A stretch of DNA of 8,459 bases from Chloroflexota bacterium (GTDB lineage Bacteria > Chloroflexota > Anaerolineae > Ardenticatenales > Ardenticatenaceae), in NCBI GenBank assembly GCA_003520455.1, contig DOUV01001037.1:4929-13387 (forward strand), in the 5' to 3' direction. Under the pieces are notes generated by a model that was given only the letters and a program-made list of their open reading frames with translations, was not told the DNA's origin and did no database searches. Positions 1 through 5,066 of the stretch are shown one piece after another. Position numbers and translations under genes: made by a program. Position 1 is the first letter of the stretch. Every line of letters starts with the position of its first letter.

Positions 1-11
1 ACGGTCCCCAC

Positions 12-28
12 CAGACTTCGGAAGTCTG
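12..28. repeat. Short perfect inverted repeat upstream of the methyltransferase
   Basis: Eight-base arms (CAGACTTC and GAAGTCTG) flank a single G. As RNA it would give a 7-bp stem with a three-base CGG loop. No T-run follows, so it does not look like an intrinsic terminator. It could be an operator, or the tail of a structure belonging to a gene left of the window. Function is unknown. Confidence 0.4.
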
Positions 29-154
29 AGTACTTGACCGATGCGCCTAGGAGCGCGAGCGTTCCTCCTGCTGCGTGCCAGGGTCTTTGGCCTGCTCCCA
101 GAAGTGCTGCCCGGATCAGACCTGTCACTCCTGTCAACCACGAAAGCTAACCGG

Positions 155-760
155 ATGATGCTGAATGCCATGATCCGCCGCCTGTTCTTCGAGTTGCGCT
201 ACCGCCTCGGTCGCGCTCCGTGGGATACGGGCATCTCCCCGCCTGAACTGAAGGCTGTGATCCAGGGGCCGGACGCGCGCTTGCCAGGCCGGGCGCTTGA
301 TCTGGGCTGCGGCACGGGTACCAATTCGATCTACATGGCTCGCCATGGGTGGGAGGCGACCGGAGTTGATTTCGCCGGCTCGCCAATCGCCGCAGCCCGC
401 GCCAGGGCGCGTGAAGCAGGTGTCAGCCAGCGCACGCGCTTTCTGCAGGGCGATGTCACTCGCCTCGGCGAGCTCCCGCTGAGCGGACCCTTCGACCTGG
501 TGCTCGATATCGGCTGTTTCCATGGCTTGAGCCCGGCCGGGCGTGCTGGCTACGCCGCCGGGCTGAAAAACCTTACCCAACCAGGCGCGATCTTGCTGCT
601 CTATGCGTTCATGCCACGTGCATTTCTGGGCAGCACGCTCGGGCTGTCTCCCGACGATGTCCGCGCGACCTTCGAACCGGCCTTCGAGGTCGTCGAAATC
701 GCTGCCGGTGCCGATCCTGGTGGCAGCGGCAGCGCCTGGTACCGGCTTCGGCGAAGATAG
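155..760 (+). CDS. Class I SAM-dependent methyltransferase
   Basis: Predicted cytosolic methyltransferase that would transfer a methyl group from S-adenosylmethionine; the acceptor cannot be told. Motif I, DLGCGTGTN, lies at about residues 49-57 from this start, followed by the acidic GVDF strand (motif II region) and FDLVLDIGCFHGL (motif IV region). The PWDTGISPPEL segment ahead of motif I resembles small TPMT/TehB-like and 'methyltransferase domain 25' proteins. The frame stays open back to an ATG at 41, but codons 41-154 look unlike the rest (CTA, GGA, CCA, mixed third bases). Homologues of this type, as I recall them, begin close to the RRLFFELRYRLGR segment, so 155 (or 158 or 170) is preferred; no start has a clear ribosome binding site. 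The gene is separated by 132 bp from the next operon, which has its own promoter. Family call is firm; substrate and exact start are not. Confidence 0.85.
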   Translation: MMLNAMIRRLFFELRYRLGRAPWDTGISPPELKAVIQGPDARLPGRALDLGCGTGTNSIYMARHGWEATGVDFAGSPIAAARARAREAGVSQRTRFLQGDVTRLGELPLSGPFDLVLDIGCFHGLSPAGRAGYAAGLKNLTQPGAILLLYAFMPRAFLGSTLGLSPDDVRATFEPAFEVVEIAAGADPGGSGSAWYRLRRR

Positions 761-857
761 CGATCGGGGACCGGCGATCGGCGGTGAACGGCCACTTCCC
801 AGGCCGAACACCAGGCCCAAGAACCTCAATCTCTGGTCTCCAGTCTCTCCTCCTCCA

Positions 858-886
858 TTGCCTGGCCTCCGACCGCGTGCTACAAT
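858..886 (+). promoter_or_regulatory. Sigma-70-type promoter for a probably leaderless Nudix operon mRNA
   Basis: TTGCCT (858-863), a 17-bp spacer, and TACAAT (881-886). A start point seven bases after the -10 falls on position 893, the A of the Nudix ATG. No Shine-Dalgarno sequence can fit between the -10 and that ATG, so the mRNA is predicted to be leaderless. Inferred from sequence only. Confidence 0.6.
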
Positions 887-892
887 CCTGCC

Positions 893-1381
893 ATGATTCG
901 ACAAGACCTGTGGCGCCTATCGGCGCCAATGGTGGCAATGGTCTGGCGGCACCTCCCCCTCGGCGTGCGGCGCACGATCCTGTGGAGGGCAACGTCTAAA
1001 TTCCTGGTGGGCGTTGCCGCTGTTTGCCTGAATAGTCAGGGCCAGGCGTTGCTCCTCAAGCACCGCTTTCATACCGCCGACCGCGCCTGGGGGCTTCCTG
1101 GGGGCTGGATGACGCGTGGCGAGGCCCCCGAGGAGGCCGTCCATCGCGAGCTTCGCGAGGAGACAGGCCTCCAGGCTGAGATTATCGCTCCGCTCCTCAC
1201 CGATGGTGACGGCGAGTGGATCGAGTTGATCTACCTGTGCCGGATCAACAGCGACCAGCCGCACCTTCAAGCGGAAGAGTTGATCGACTGGCGCTGGTGT
1301 GATCCGGGAACAGTCGAAGTGCCGATGCTGGCCAGTCATCGGCATGCGCTCAGGCTGGCGGCCCAAAGGTGTGGCGCATGA
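893..1381 (+). CDS. Nudix (NUDIX) family hydrolase
   Basis: Hydrolase of a nucleoside diphosphate linked to another group; substrate not predictable. The 162-residue product has a textbook Nudix box at residues 71-93 matching Gx5Ex7REUxEExGU, with the metal-binding REEtG helix as RELREETGL. The domain begins near residue 37 (KFLVGVAAVCLN), and GLPGGW precedes the box. The first 36 residues are basic and hydrophobic (WRHLPLGVRRTILWR) and are not part of the usual core; they may be an N-terminal helix. First gene of a three-gene rightward run; its TGA overlaps the next ATG (ATGA), which implies translational coupling. The start at 893 is chosen because it is the first ATG and coincides with the predicted transcription start. 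Function could be housecleaning of oxidised or toxic nucleotides or ADP-ribose-type turnover; the sequence does not choose. Confidence 0.93.
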   Translation: MIRQDLWRLSAPMVAMVWRHLPLGVRRTILWRATSKFLVGVAAVCLNSQGQALLLKHRFHTADRAWGLPGGWMTRGEAPEEAVHRELREETGLQAEIIAPLLTDGDGEWIELIYLCRINSDQPHLQAEELIDWRWCDPGTVEVPMLASHRHALRLAAQRCGA

Positions 1382-2073
1382 GTCGTCGCAGGCTGGGGAG
1401 TCTGGGCGTGCTGCTCGTGGCTGGCCTGCTCGGCGTTGGCCTGCTCTGGACTCCCCTTACCCGTTTGACGGCTTCCCTGGCCGACGTTCGTGCCTGGGTG
1501 ACCGGTCTGGGACCACTGGGCCCGTTGGGGTTGATCGTGCTCCAGATCGCCCAAATCCTGGTAGCGCCCATCCCAGGCTACCCTGTGGCCGTCGCGGCTG
1601 GGGTGCTCTTCGGCGGTTTCTGGGGCGGTCTCTACAGCACGCTTGGCATGCTCTTGGGCGCTGGCCTGGCCGCCGGCCTGTCGCGCCGTTTCGGCCGGCC
1701 ACTCCTCGAACGAGTGGTGGCGCGGCCCGATCTCCGCCGATGGGAGCCTTTGGTGCTGAACGGTAGCCCCTGGTTCTGGTTCCTGGCCGTCTTCCTGCCG
1801 ACCGGTGAGATTCCCTACTTCCTCGCCGGGCTAAGTCGAGTCCCGATAGCGGCACTGCTCCTGGCCATTCTGGCCGCGCGCGGCCCGACGATGTTTCTGA
1901 TTGCCGCTTTCGCCGCACGGGCCTCCGAAGTGCCATTTATGACCGTCGTCATCGTCAGCCTGCCGCTGCTCACTGTAGCGGCGATCCTCTTTTGGCAGCG
2001 TGAGGCGCTGGCCGTCTGGGCGACGACTCGCCTCACCCGCGCCGCGGGCCCCGCGCTGCAGAAGATAGACTAG
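1378..2073 (+). CDS. TVP38/TMEM64 (VTT domain, DedA-like) membrane protein
   Basis: A 231-residue polytopic inner-membrane protein. A hydrophobic segment at about residues 8-25 is followed by the VTT core: residues 60-107 carry the APIPGYPVAVAAGVLFGG and GAGLAAGLSRRFGRP signatures, and residues 139-153 carry FLPTGEIPYFLAGLS, matching the conserved loop of the SNARE-associated/VTT family. Further membrane spans lie near 156-180 and 187-207. Members are linked to lipid scrambling or flux and membrane homeostasis; the precise role here is unknown. The ATG at 1378 is preferred over an in-frame GTG at 1369, because it sits in an ATGA overlap with the Nudix stop and has an AAAGGTG ribosome binding site at 1365-1371. 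The next gene starts 9 bp after the stop, so the run is probably one transcript. Confidence 0.9.
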   Translation: MSRRRLGSLGVLLVAGLLGVGLLWTPLTRLTASLADVRAWVTGLGPLGPLGLIVLQIAQILVAPIPGYPVAVAAGVLFGGFWGGLYSTLGMLLGAGLAAGLSRRFGRPLLERVVARPDLRRWEPLVLNGSPWFWFLAVFLPTGEIPYFLAGLSRVPIAALLLAILAARGPTMFLIAAFAARASEVPFMTVVIVSLPLLTVAAILFWQREALAVWATTRLTRAAGPALQKID

Positions 2074-2082
2074 AAAGTTACG

Positions 2083-2847
2083 ATGCTTCTCGTCGGCCTG
2101 ACATCACTCAGCCTGCTGATCTACCTCCTGCTCTCGTTCCTGGTCAGTTTCACCCTCCATGAAACCGCCCACGCAGCTGTGGCCTACCTGCTGGGCGACT
2201 CGACTGCCAGGGAGCATGGGCGGCTGACTCTCAATCCCCTCGCGCACCTCGATCGCTTCGGCACGTTGTTGCTCCTGACCGTCGGCCTGGGCTGGGGCAA
2301 GCCGGTGCCGGTGAATCCCTTCCGCTTCCGCAACGTGCCACCGAAGGTCGGGATGGGGATTGTGGCGCTGGCGGGGCCGGTGACGAACTTTGTGCTGGCA
2401 CTGGGCACCGCCGTGCTGCTGATGTTCAAGCTCTTCCCCTTCACTCCCAGACTCCTGATCCCCGTGGCCTGGGATATCGCCCGCCGCCAGGCGATGGGCT
2501 CGCTTCTGGGGGTTCCCTGGCAGGCCATCGAGCCGCTGCTTTTCTCCTGGGGCGACCTCGCCGCCTGGTTTTTCTGGCTTAACATTTCCCTGGCCGTCTT
2601 CAACCTGATCCCGTTCGGGCCGTTAGACGGCTCGCGCATCCTGGCGGCCTTCCTGCCGGATTGGTGGTTCTACGGGCTGGCGCGTATAGAGTTGCCACTG
2701 CTGGGCCTGTTCTTTGGGCTCATTCTGGCCGACCGCTTTTTCTTCCACGGCACGGTCCTGGGCAACCTCATCACGCCGGTCGGCTGCTTCTTCTGGCGGC
2801 TCTGGATCCCGTACAGCTCGCCCCTCCCAATTTGTACCCCGCTCTAA
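2083..2847 (+). CDS. Site-2 protease family (M50) intramembrane metallopeptidase
   Basis: A 254-residue membrane-embedded zinc protease. HETAH at residues 26-30 is the HExxH zinc motif inside the first hydrophobic segment, and NLIPFGPLDGSRIL at 174-187 supplies the NxxPxxPLDG motif, with D182 the third zinc ligand. GRLTLNPLAHLDRFGT at 46-61 and GWGKPVPVNPFRFRN at 70-84 are the usual conserved segments of the short, PDZ-less S2P subgroup. Spans are visible near 7-30, 60-72, 92-115, 158-180 and 203-218. Such enzymes cut transmembrane substrates such as anti-sigma factors or signal peptides; no obvious partner is in the window. Probably the last gene of the Nudix-VTT-M50 run. The ribosome binding site is poor (AGAAAG near 2073). 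The C-terminal end after about 240 is short and not conserved-looking. Confidence 0.92.
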   Translation: MLLVGLTSLSLLIYLLLSFLVSFTLHETAHAAVAYLLGDSTAREHGRLTLNPLAHLDRFGTLLLLTVGLGWGKPVPVNPFRFRNVPPKVGMGIVALAGPVTNFVLALGTAVLLMFKLFPFTPRLLIPVAWDIARRQAMGSLLGVPWQAIEPLLFSWGDLAAWFFWLNISLAVFNLIPFGPLDGSRILAAFLPDWWFYGLARIELPLLGLFFGLILADRFFFHGTVLGNLITPVGCFFWRLWIPYSSPLPICTPL

Positions 2848-2866
2848 GCAGCAAGCGGCCCCACGA

Positions 2867-2895
2867 AGAAGAGCGCCCGGGTGGGGCGCTCTTCT
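2867..2895. terminator. Strong hairpin between convergent genes
   Basis: A perfect 12-bp stem (2867-2878 with 2884-2895, AGAAGAGCGCCC arm) encloses a five-base loop. On the plus strand it is followed by GTCTCGCTT, only moderately T-rich; on the minus strand there is no T-run. It sits between the stop of the M50 gene (2847) and the stop of the leftward zinc-ribbon gene (2923), so it probably ends one or both transcripts. Confidence 0.65.
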
Positions 2896-2922
2896 GTCTC
2901 GCTTGATGTATCGGTAAAGGGG

Positions 2923-3276
2923 CTACTGCCAGAGTTGGCTGATGTCGCCGTCGAGGGCGTCGAGGGCGTGCCGCAGCGCACGGACATCCGTCAAGCTGAT
3001 CGCCGGCTGCGTCGCGAAGTGTTCGGCCTCCTCCGGACTCAACTCGGTCAGGAGATCAGGGCGCGGACCGGGCTGGAGGCGTGCAAACACGAGACCCTGA
3101 AACCGGCAGACGGCGCAGATCACCGCGACCAGCCAGATGTGTTCGCGCTCGCCAAGCACGATGACATCCCCGTGGCCGAACGCCGTGTCACACCGGAGAC
3201 AACGCACGTGCGTGCAAACCTGGCGTACTAACCGGCCCCGAAAATCGGTCTCAGGCTGGCGAGCGGAGTTGTCCAT
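2923..3276 (-). CDS. Small two-CxxC (zinc-ribbon-like) protein of unknown function
   Basis: A 117-residue soluble protein with paired cysteines CLRC at 26-29 and CAVC at 54-57 (plus Cys21), which look like a four-cysteine zinc ribbon around a FGHGDVIVLGEREHIWLV beta segment. The C-terminal third is helical and acidic, ending in ALDALDGDISQLW. I do not recognise a named family; small proteins of this shape occur as uncharacterised proteins in Chloroflexota (recollection, not searched). It starts 12 bp after the rplI stop, so it is almost certainly cotranscribed with L9. No clear Shine-Dalgarno sequence lies in that gap, which suggests coupling to L9 translation. A role connected with ribosome or RNA is possible from the position alone; nothing in the protein proves it. 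Confidence 0.75.
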   Translation of the reverse strand: MDNSARQPETDFRGRLVRQVCTHVRCLRCDTAFGHGDVIVLGEREHIWLVAVICAVCRFQGLVFARLQPGPRPDLLTELSPEEAEHFATQPAISLTDVRALRHALDALDGDISQLWQ

Positions 3277-3288
3277 AAGCAGCGAGGA

Positions 3289-3834
3289 CTACGCTTCCTC
3301 TTCCTCTTCCTCTTCCGCTTCTACGACTTCCTCGGCGGTCGGAGTGGGTGTTTCAGCGGGAGGCAGGAAATCGGCGGCCGTCTCACCGTGCTCGCCGACA
3401 ACCTCAACCGGTACGAGTGGCACCACCTCGGCGGCGAGGCGCACCGGCACGCTGTAGGTCCCCAGGGTCTTGATTGGCTCGTGCAACTCGACCTTGCGTT
3501 TGTCGATCTCGAGGCCGAGCGTCTCGCTCAGCCGTTCGGCGATGTCGGCTGAAGTCACCGATCCGTAGAGACGGCCCGTCTCTCCCACCTTGACCTCGAA
3601 CCGGAGCGGACTTCCTTCGATCCGTGCGGACAGCGCCTGAGCCGTGGCGACCTCCCTGGCGCGGCGCTTCTCGGCCTGGCGCTTGATCTGGTCAGTCTGC
3701 TTGCGGGCGCCTTTGGTTGCGGGCACTGCCAGACCGCGGGGAATCAGATAGTTGCGAGCATATCCTGGGGAAACCTTGTGGATCTCACCCGTCCGTCCAA
3801 CATTTACCACATCTTCAATCAAGAGCACTTCCAT
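3289..3834 (-). CDS. rplI: 50S ribosomal protein L9
   Basis: Large-subunit ribosomal protein that binds 23S rRNA near the L1 stalk. From MEVLLIED at the chosen start, residues 13-36 fit the L9 signature (G13, G16, V21, G24-Y25, N28-Y29-L30, G34, A36). A long charged connecting helix spans about 41-72, and the C-terminal domain contains ETGRLYGSVTSADIAERL near 85-102. At 181 residues it is about 30 longer than usual L9; the excess is a tail from about 158 rich in Pro, Thr and Glu ending in a run of seven Glu. The frame extends upstream to 3864, but L9 proteins begin at M-(E/K)-V, so 3834 is chosen. The nearest Shine-Dalgarno (AAGGAG, near 3853) is about 13 nt away, which is long. It has its own promoter at 3876-3904 and is followed by the two-CxxC gene. 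Confidence 0.97.
   Translation of the reverse strand: MEVLLIEDVVNVGRTGEIHKVSPGYARNYLIPRGLAVPATKGARKQTDQIKRQAEKRRAREVATAQALSARIEGSPLRFEVKVGETGRLYGSVTSADIAERLSETLGLEIDKRKVELHEPIKTLGTYSVPVRLAAEVVPLVPVEVVGEHGETAADFLPPAETPTPTAEEVVEAEEEEEEEA
3296..3323. repeat. rplI: GAGGAA-type microsatellite coding the poly-Glu tail of L9
   Basis: On the plus strand this reads as repeated TTCCTC hexamers, i.e. GAGGAA on the coding strand, within the last codons of rplI. Such short tandem repeats can change length by slippage; here a whole-hexamer change would only lengthen or shorten the acidic tail by two Glu. Confidence 0.7.
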
Positions 3835-3875
3835 TGGAATCCACGTTCTCCTTCCATTCGGCACAGATGGTGCGG

Positions 3876-3904
3876 AGTATATACGAGGAGGTCTAAAAAA
3901 TCAA
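3876..3904 (-). promoter_or_regulatory. Sigma-70-type promoter of the rplI operon
   Basis: Read on the minus strand: TTGATT (3904-3899), a 17-bp spacer, and TATACT (3881-3876). The start point would be near 3869, giving an untranslated leader of about 35 nt that contains the AAGGAG ribosome binding site of rplI. It is divergent from the promoter at 3935-3962. Confidence 0.7.
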
Positions 3905-3934
3905 AGCCCTTCGAGGCGATTGCGGGGCTCAGGC

Positions 3935-3962
3935 TTGACAGCTCTCCTCCCGCGTCTATAAT
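3935..3962 (+). promoter_or_regulatory. Consensus sigma-70 promoter with no protein gene downstream
   Basis: TTGACA (3935-3940), a 16-bp spacer and TATAAT (3957-3962): both hexamers are perfect consensus. Transcription would start near 3969 and run right into a hairpin-rich region, with no credible reading frame for 590 bp. It lies back to back with the rplI promoter. Confidence 0.7.
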
Positions 3963-3968
3963 TACAGA

Positions 3969-4140
3969 ACCTCGCGAGAGAAAGCCCAGGGCTTCCAGCC
4001 CTGGGAGCCCCTAAGGGGGCTGCCCGAGCGTCCACCTCGACGCGCCGGGAGCCCCCCGCGGGGGATCCCCAAGCGAGAACGCCCGGTAGGGGGATCCCCG
4101 GTGGGGGAGCCCCGCAGGGCAGAATCGAGCGCAGCGCGAA
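3969..4140 (+). ncRNA. Candidate structured RNA or palindrome cluster A
   Basis: No protein gene is supported. From the left: an 8-bp stem (3985-3992 with 3998-4005), an adjoining 6-bp stem (4006-4011 with 4016-4021), a 5-bp stem (4028-4032 with 4039-4043), a C5/G5 stem (4052-4056 with 4060-4064), the 10-base palindrome GGGGATCCCC (4061-4070), then TCCCC/GGGGA (4095-4099 with 4104-4108) and the module GCCCCGCAGGGC (4109-4120). It sits directly after a perfect promoter, so it may be a transcribed small RNA. It could equally be a nest of dispersed palindromic repeats. It does not show RNase P, tmRNA or SRP RNA core motifs. Confidence 0.4.
4066..4120. repeat. Palindromic module set, copy A
   Basis: Order here: CCCCAAGCGAG (from 4067), TCCCCGGTGGGGGA (4095-4108), GCCCCGCAGGGC (4109-4120). 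The same modules recur at 4404-4459 in another order, and the 13 bases at 4066-4078 occur as their reverse complement at 4434-4446. This looks like a small family of GC-rich palindromic elements. Confidence 0.6.
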
Positions 4141-4157
4141 AAGCAACGTCGAAACCC

Positions 4158-4186
4158 TTGATTCTGTCGCACTTGGGTGCTATCAT
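4158..4186 (+). promoter_or_regulatory. Sigma-70-like promoter upstream of structured region B
   Basis: TTGATT (4158-4163), a 17-bp spacer and TATCAT (4181-4186). The start would be about 4193, exactly where a set of complementary segments begins. One mismatch in -10 and two in -35 from consensus. Confidence 0.5.
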
Positions 4187-4192
4187 GCTTCT

Positions 4193-4471
4193 GCGAGCAC
4201 CTTTCCAATCGTATCGGTAGGCGGTTGCGGCGGCGAGTCTCCCGCCGCGTAAAACCGATAGAGTTCTGAGCCTTGCGAAAACCAAGCTGGCTCGCGTGCT
4301 CTCTCACGTCCCGTCGGACAGCCGGGACGGTAATCGCTCGTGGACGGGCGGGAAGACCTTGCAGGCAAGGCACGCCCGGGTGAAGCGAGAATCCCACGGT
4401 TTCTCCCCGGTGGGGGACGCCCAAGCGAGCAGATCTCGCTTGGGGACGCCCCGCAGGGCGTAACCGTGGGA
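4193..4471 (+). ncRNA. Candidate structured RNA B ending in a four-way junction
   Basis: No protein gene is supported. Stems that can be read directly: 4195-4200 with 4296-4301, enclosing 4212-4218 with 4254-4260, itself enclosing the 7-bp GC hairpin 4227-4233 with 4242-4248; 4268-4272 with 4289-4293; 4307-4313 with 4323-4329; 4345-4350 with 4373-4378 enclosing 4357-4361 with 4366-4370. The last 80 nt form a closed cloverleaf-like fold: outer stem 4392-4401 with 4462-4471 (10 bp), and three arms 4404-4408/4413-4417, 4420-4429/4435-4444 (10 bp) and 4446-4451/4456-4461 with almost no unpaired bases between them. The predicted start point of the promoter at 4158 lies at its left edge. No known bacterial RNA family was recognised. 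Confidence 0.45.
4404..4459. repeat. Palindromic module set, copy B
   Basis: Order here: TCCCCGGTGGGGGA (4404-4417), the hairpin CCCAAGCGAG...CTCGCTTGGG (4420-4444), GCCCCGCAGGGC (4448-4459). It shares three modules with 4066-4120 but with the AAGCGAG unit moved and extended into a full inverted repeat. Confidence 0.6.
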
Positions 4472-4516
4472 GTGTCAAAGTCGAAGCTTTTCCAAAGCTG
4501 TGGATGCGGACCAAAC

Positions 4517-4544
4517 TTGACAATCGCGTCAAGGTGAGTATACT
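4517..4544 (+). promoter_or_regulatory. tRNA operon promoter overlapped by two dyads
   Basis: TTGACA (4517-4522), a 16-bp spacer and TATACT (4539-4544). Transcription would begin near 4551, 13 nt before the first tRNA. The -35 lies in a dyad CTTGAC-N6-GTCAAG (4516-4533), and the -10 lies in the centre of a perfect 14-bp palindrome GTGAGTATACTCAC (4534-4547). Either could be an operator. Confidence 0.75.
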
Positions 4545-4563
4545 CACTCGCGCTGTGGACCAC

Positions 4564-4636
<73 letters not shown>

Positions 4637-4661
4637 CCTCGTACCTCTCACAACCGGACAT

Positions 4662-4734
4662 GGGGCTATAGCTCAGTTGGAAGAGCGCTTGCATGGCATG
4701 CAAGAGGTCAAGGGTTCGAGTCCCTTTAGCTCCA
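4662..4734 (+). tRNA. tRNA-Ala (anticodon GGC)
   Basis: A 73-nt cloverleaf: acceptor GGGGCTA with TAGCTCC and the alanine G3:U70 pair; anticodon stem CTTGC/GCAAG with loop ATGGCAT, so anticodon GGC reading GCC (and GCU by wobble); T arm AAGGG-TTCGAGT-CCCTT; discriminator A at 4734; CCA not encoded. It lies 25 nt after the CGC tRNA, evidently on the same transcript. The two genes are close paralogues that differ mainly in the anticodon arm. Confidence 0.96.
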
Positions 4735-4745
4735 CTCACAAGTAG

Positions 4746-4786
4746 CAACGGTGCCTGGCACCTCCTGAGAGGCCAGGCACCTGTTG
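4746..4786 (+). terminator. Hairpin between the tRNAs and the T-box leader
   Basis: A 10-bp stem GGTGCCTGGC/GCCAGGCACC (4750-4759 with 4772-4781), extended by CAAC/GTTG (4746-4749 with 4783-4786) across one bulged T. The tail TGTTGTCTT is only partly T-rich. It most likely ends the tRNA transcript. GGTGCCTGGCACC (4750-4762) is also a local palindrome of a kind seen as a dispersed repeat in several bacterial groups, so it may be a repeat copy serving as terminator. Confidence 0.6.
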
Positions 4787-4795
4787 TCTTACATG

Positions 4796-5061
4796 CCAGA
4801 GCGGCATCGAACAGGAGTAGTAGGTCATCCCGCAGCGAGCCGGGGAGGGTGAGAGCCCGGTACTGTGCCTCGGGAGCGCGTGAGACCGAACTCGCCTGTG
4901 AGCCGCGGCCGCCAACAGCGCGTCAGCGTTGAGTAGTTGCCGCCGGGGGCGCCCGTTAACGCGCACACGAGATGTCACGCCGGCCGACCGGGGCCAGGCG
5001 TGAAATCAGGGTGGTACCGCGAAGCCCCCTTCGTCCCTGAGTGGCGAAGGGGTTTTTGTTT
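4796..5061 (+). ncRNA. T-box riboswitch (tRNA-Leu sensing) controlling leuS
   Basis: Leader RNA that binds uncharged tRNA and lets transcription continue into leuS. Stem I: base GCGGC/GCCGC (4801-4805 with 4902-4906), ACAGG/CCTGT (4811-4815 with 4895-4899), then the specifier loop with AGTAGTA on the left and GAACTCG on the right; the specifier codon is CTC (4891-4893), for leucine. Above it GGTC/GACC (4823-4826 with 4884-4887) and the conserved distal GAGCCGGGG...GGTGAGAGCCCGG. A stem II candidate pairs 4918-4923 with 4959-4964, and a 7-bp stem III pairs 4975-4981 with 4997-5003. The T-box sequence AGGGTGGTACCGCG is at 5008-5021; its TGGT can pair with an ACCA-type tRNA end, fitting a discriminator A. 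The terminator follows. No clear promoter of its own is visible; a weak TTACAT lies at 4789. Confidence 0.95.
5026..5061 (+). terminator. T-box intrinsic terminator
   Basis: Stem CCCCTTCG/CGAAGGGG (5026-5033 with 5045-5052) followed by TTTTTGTTT. The left arm follows the T-box core by a few bases, as in the usual terminator/antiterminator switch. Confidence 0.93.
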
Positions 5062-5066
5062 GGTGG

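Noticed and set aside
41..154. N-terminal extension of the methyltransferase by 38 residues
   Set aside because: Codon use is unlike the rest of the gene and homologues seem to start near RRLFFELRYRLGR. No ribosome binding site supports 41. Not fully excluded.
762..784. CGATCGG repeated twice after the methyltransferase stop
   Set aside because: Too short and lacking a T-run, so neither a terminator nor a clear operator.
3969..4471. RNase P RNA, tmRNA, 4.5S/SRP RNA or 6S RNA
   Set aside because: I looked for the conserved cores of RNase P (GAGGAAAGTCC-type), tmRNA ends and the SRP GGAAGCAGCC-type loop and found none. 6S cannot be excluded by eye but the multi-hairpin layout does not fit its single long bulged rod.
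3985..4471. CRISPR array
   Set aside because: The repeats are short palindromic modules of different kinds with irregular spacing and order, with no constant repeat-spacer period and no cas genes.
3901..4563. Minus-strand frames of 80-180 codons across the hairpin block
   Set aside because: The products are Pro/Arg/Gly-rich translations of palindromes, with no conserved motif and no ribosome binding site.
4789..4794. TTACAT as a -10 for the T-box leader
   Set aside because: No acceptable -35 lies 16-18 bases upstream, where the preceding hairpin sits; kept only as a weak possibility.
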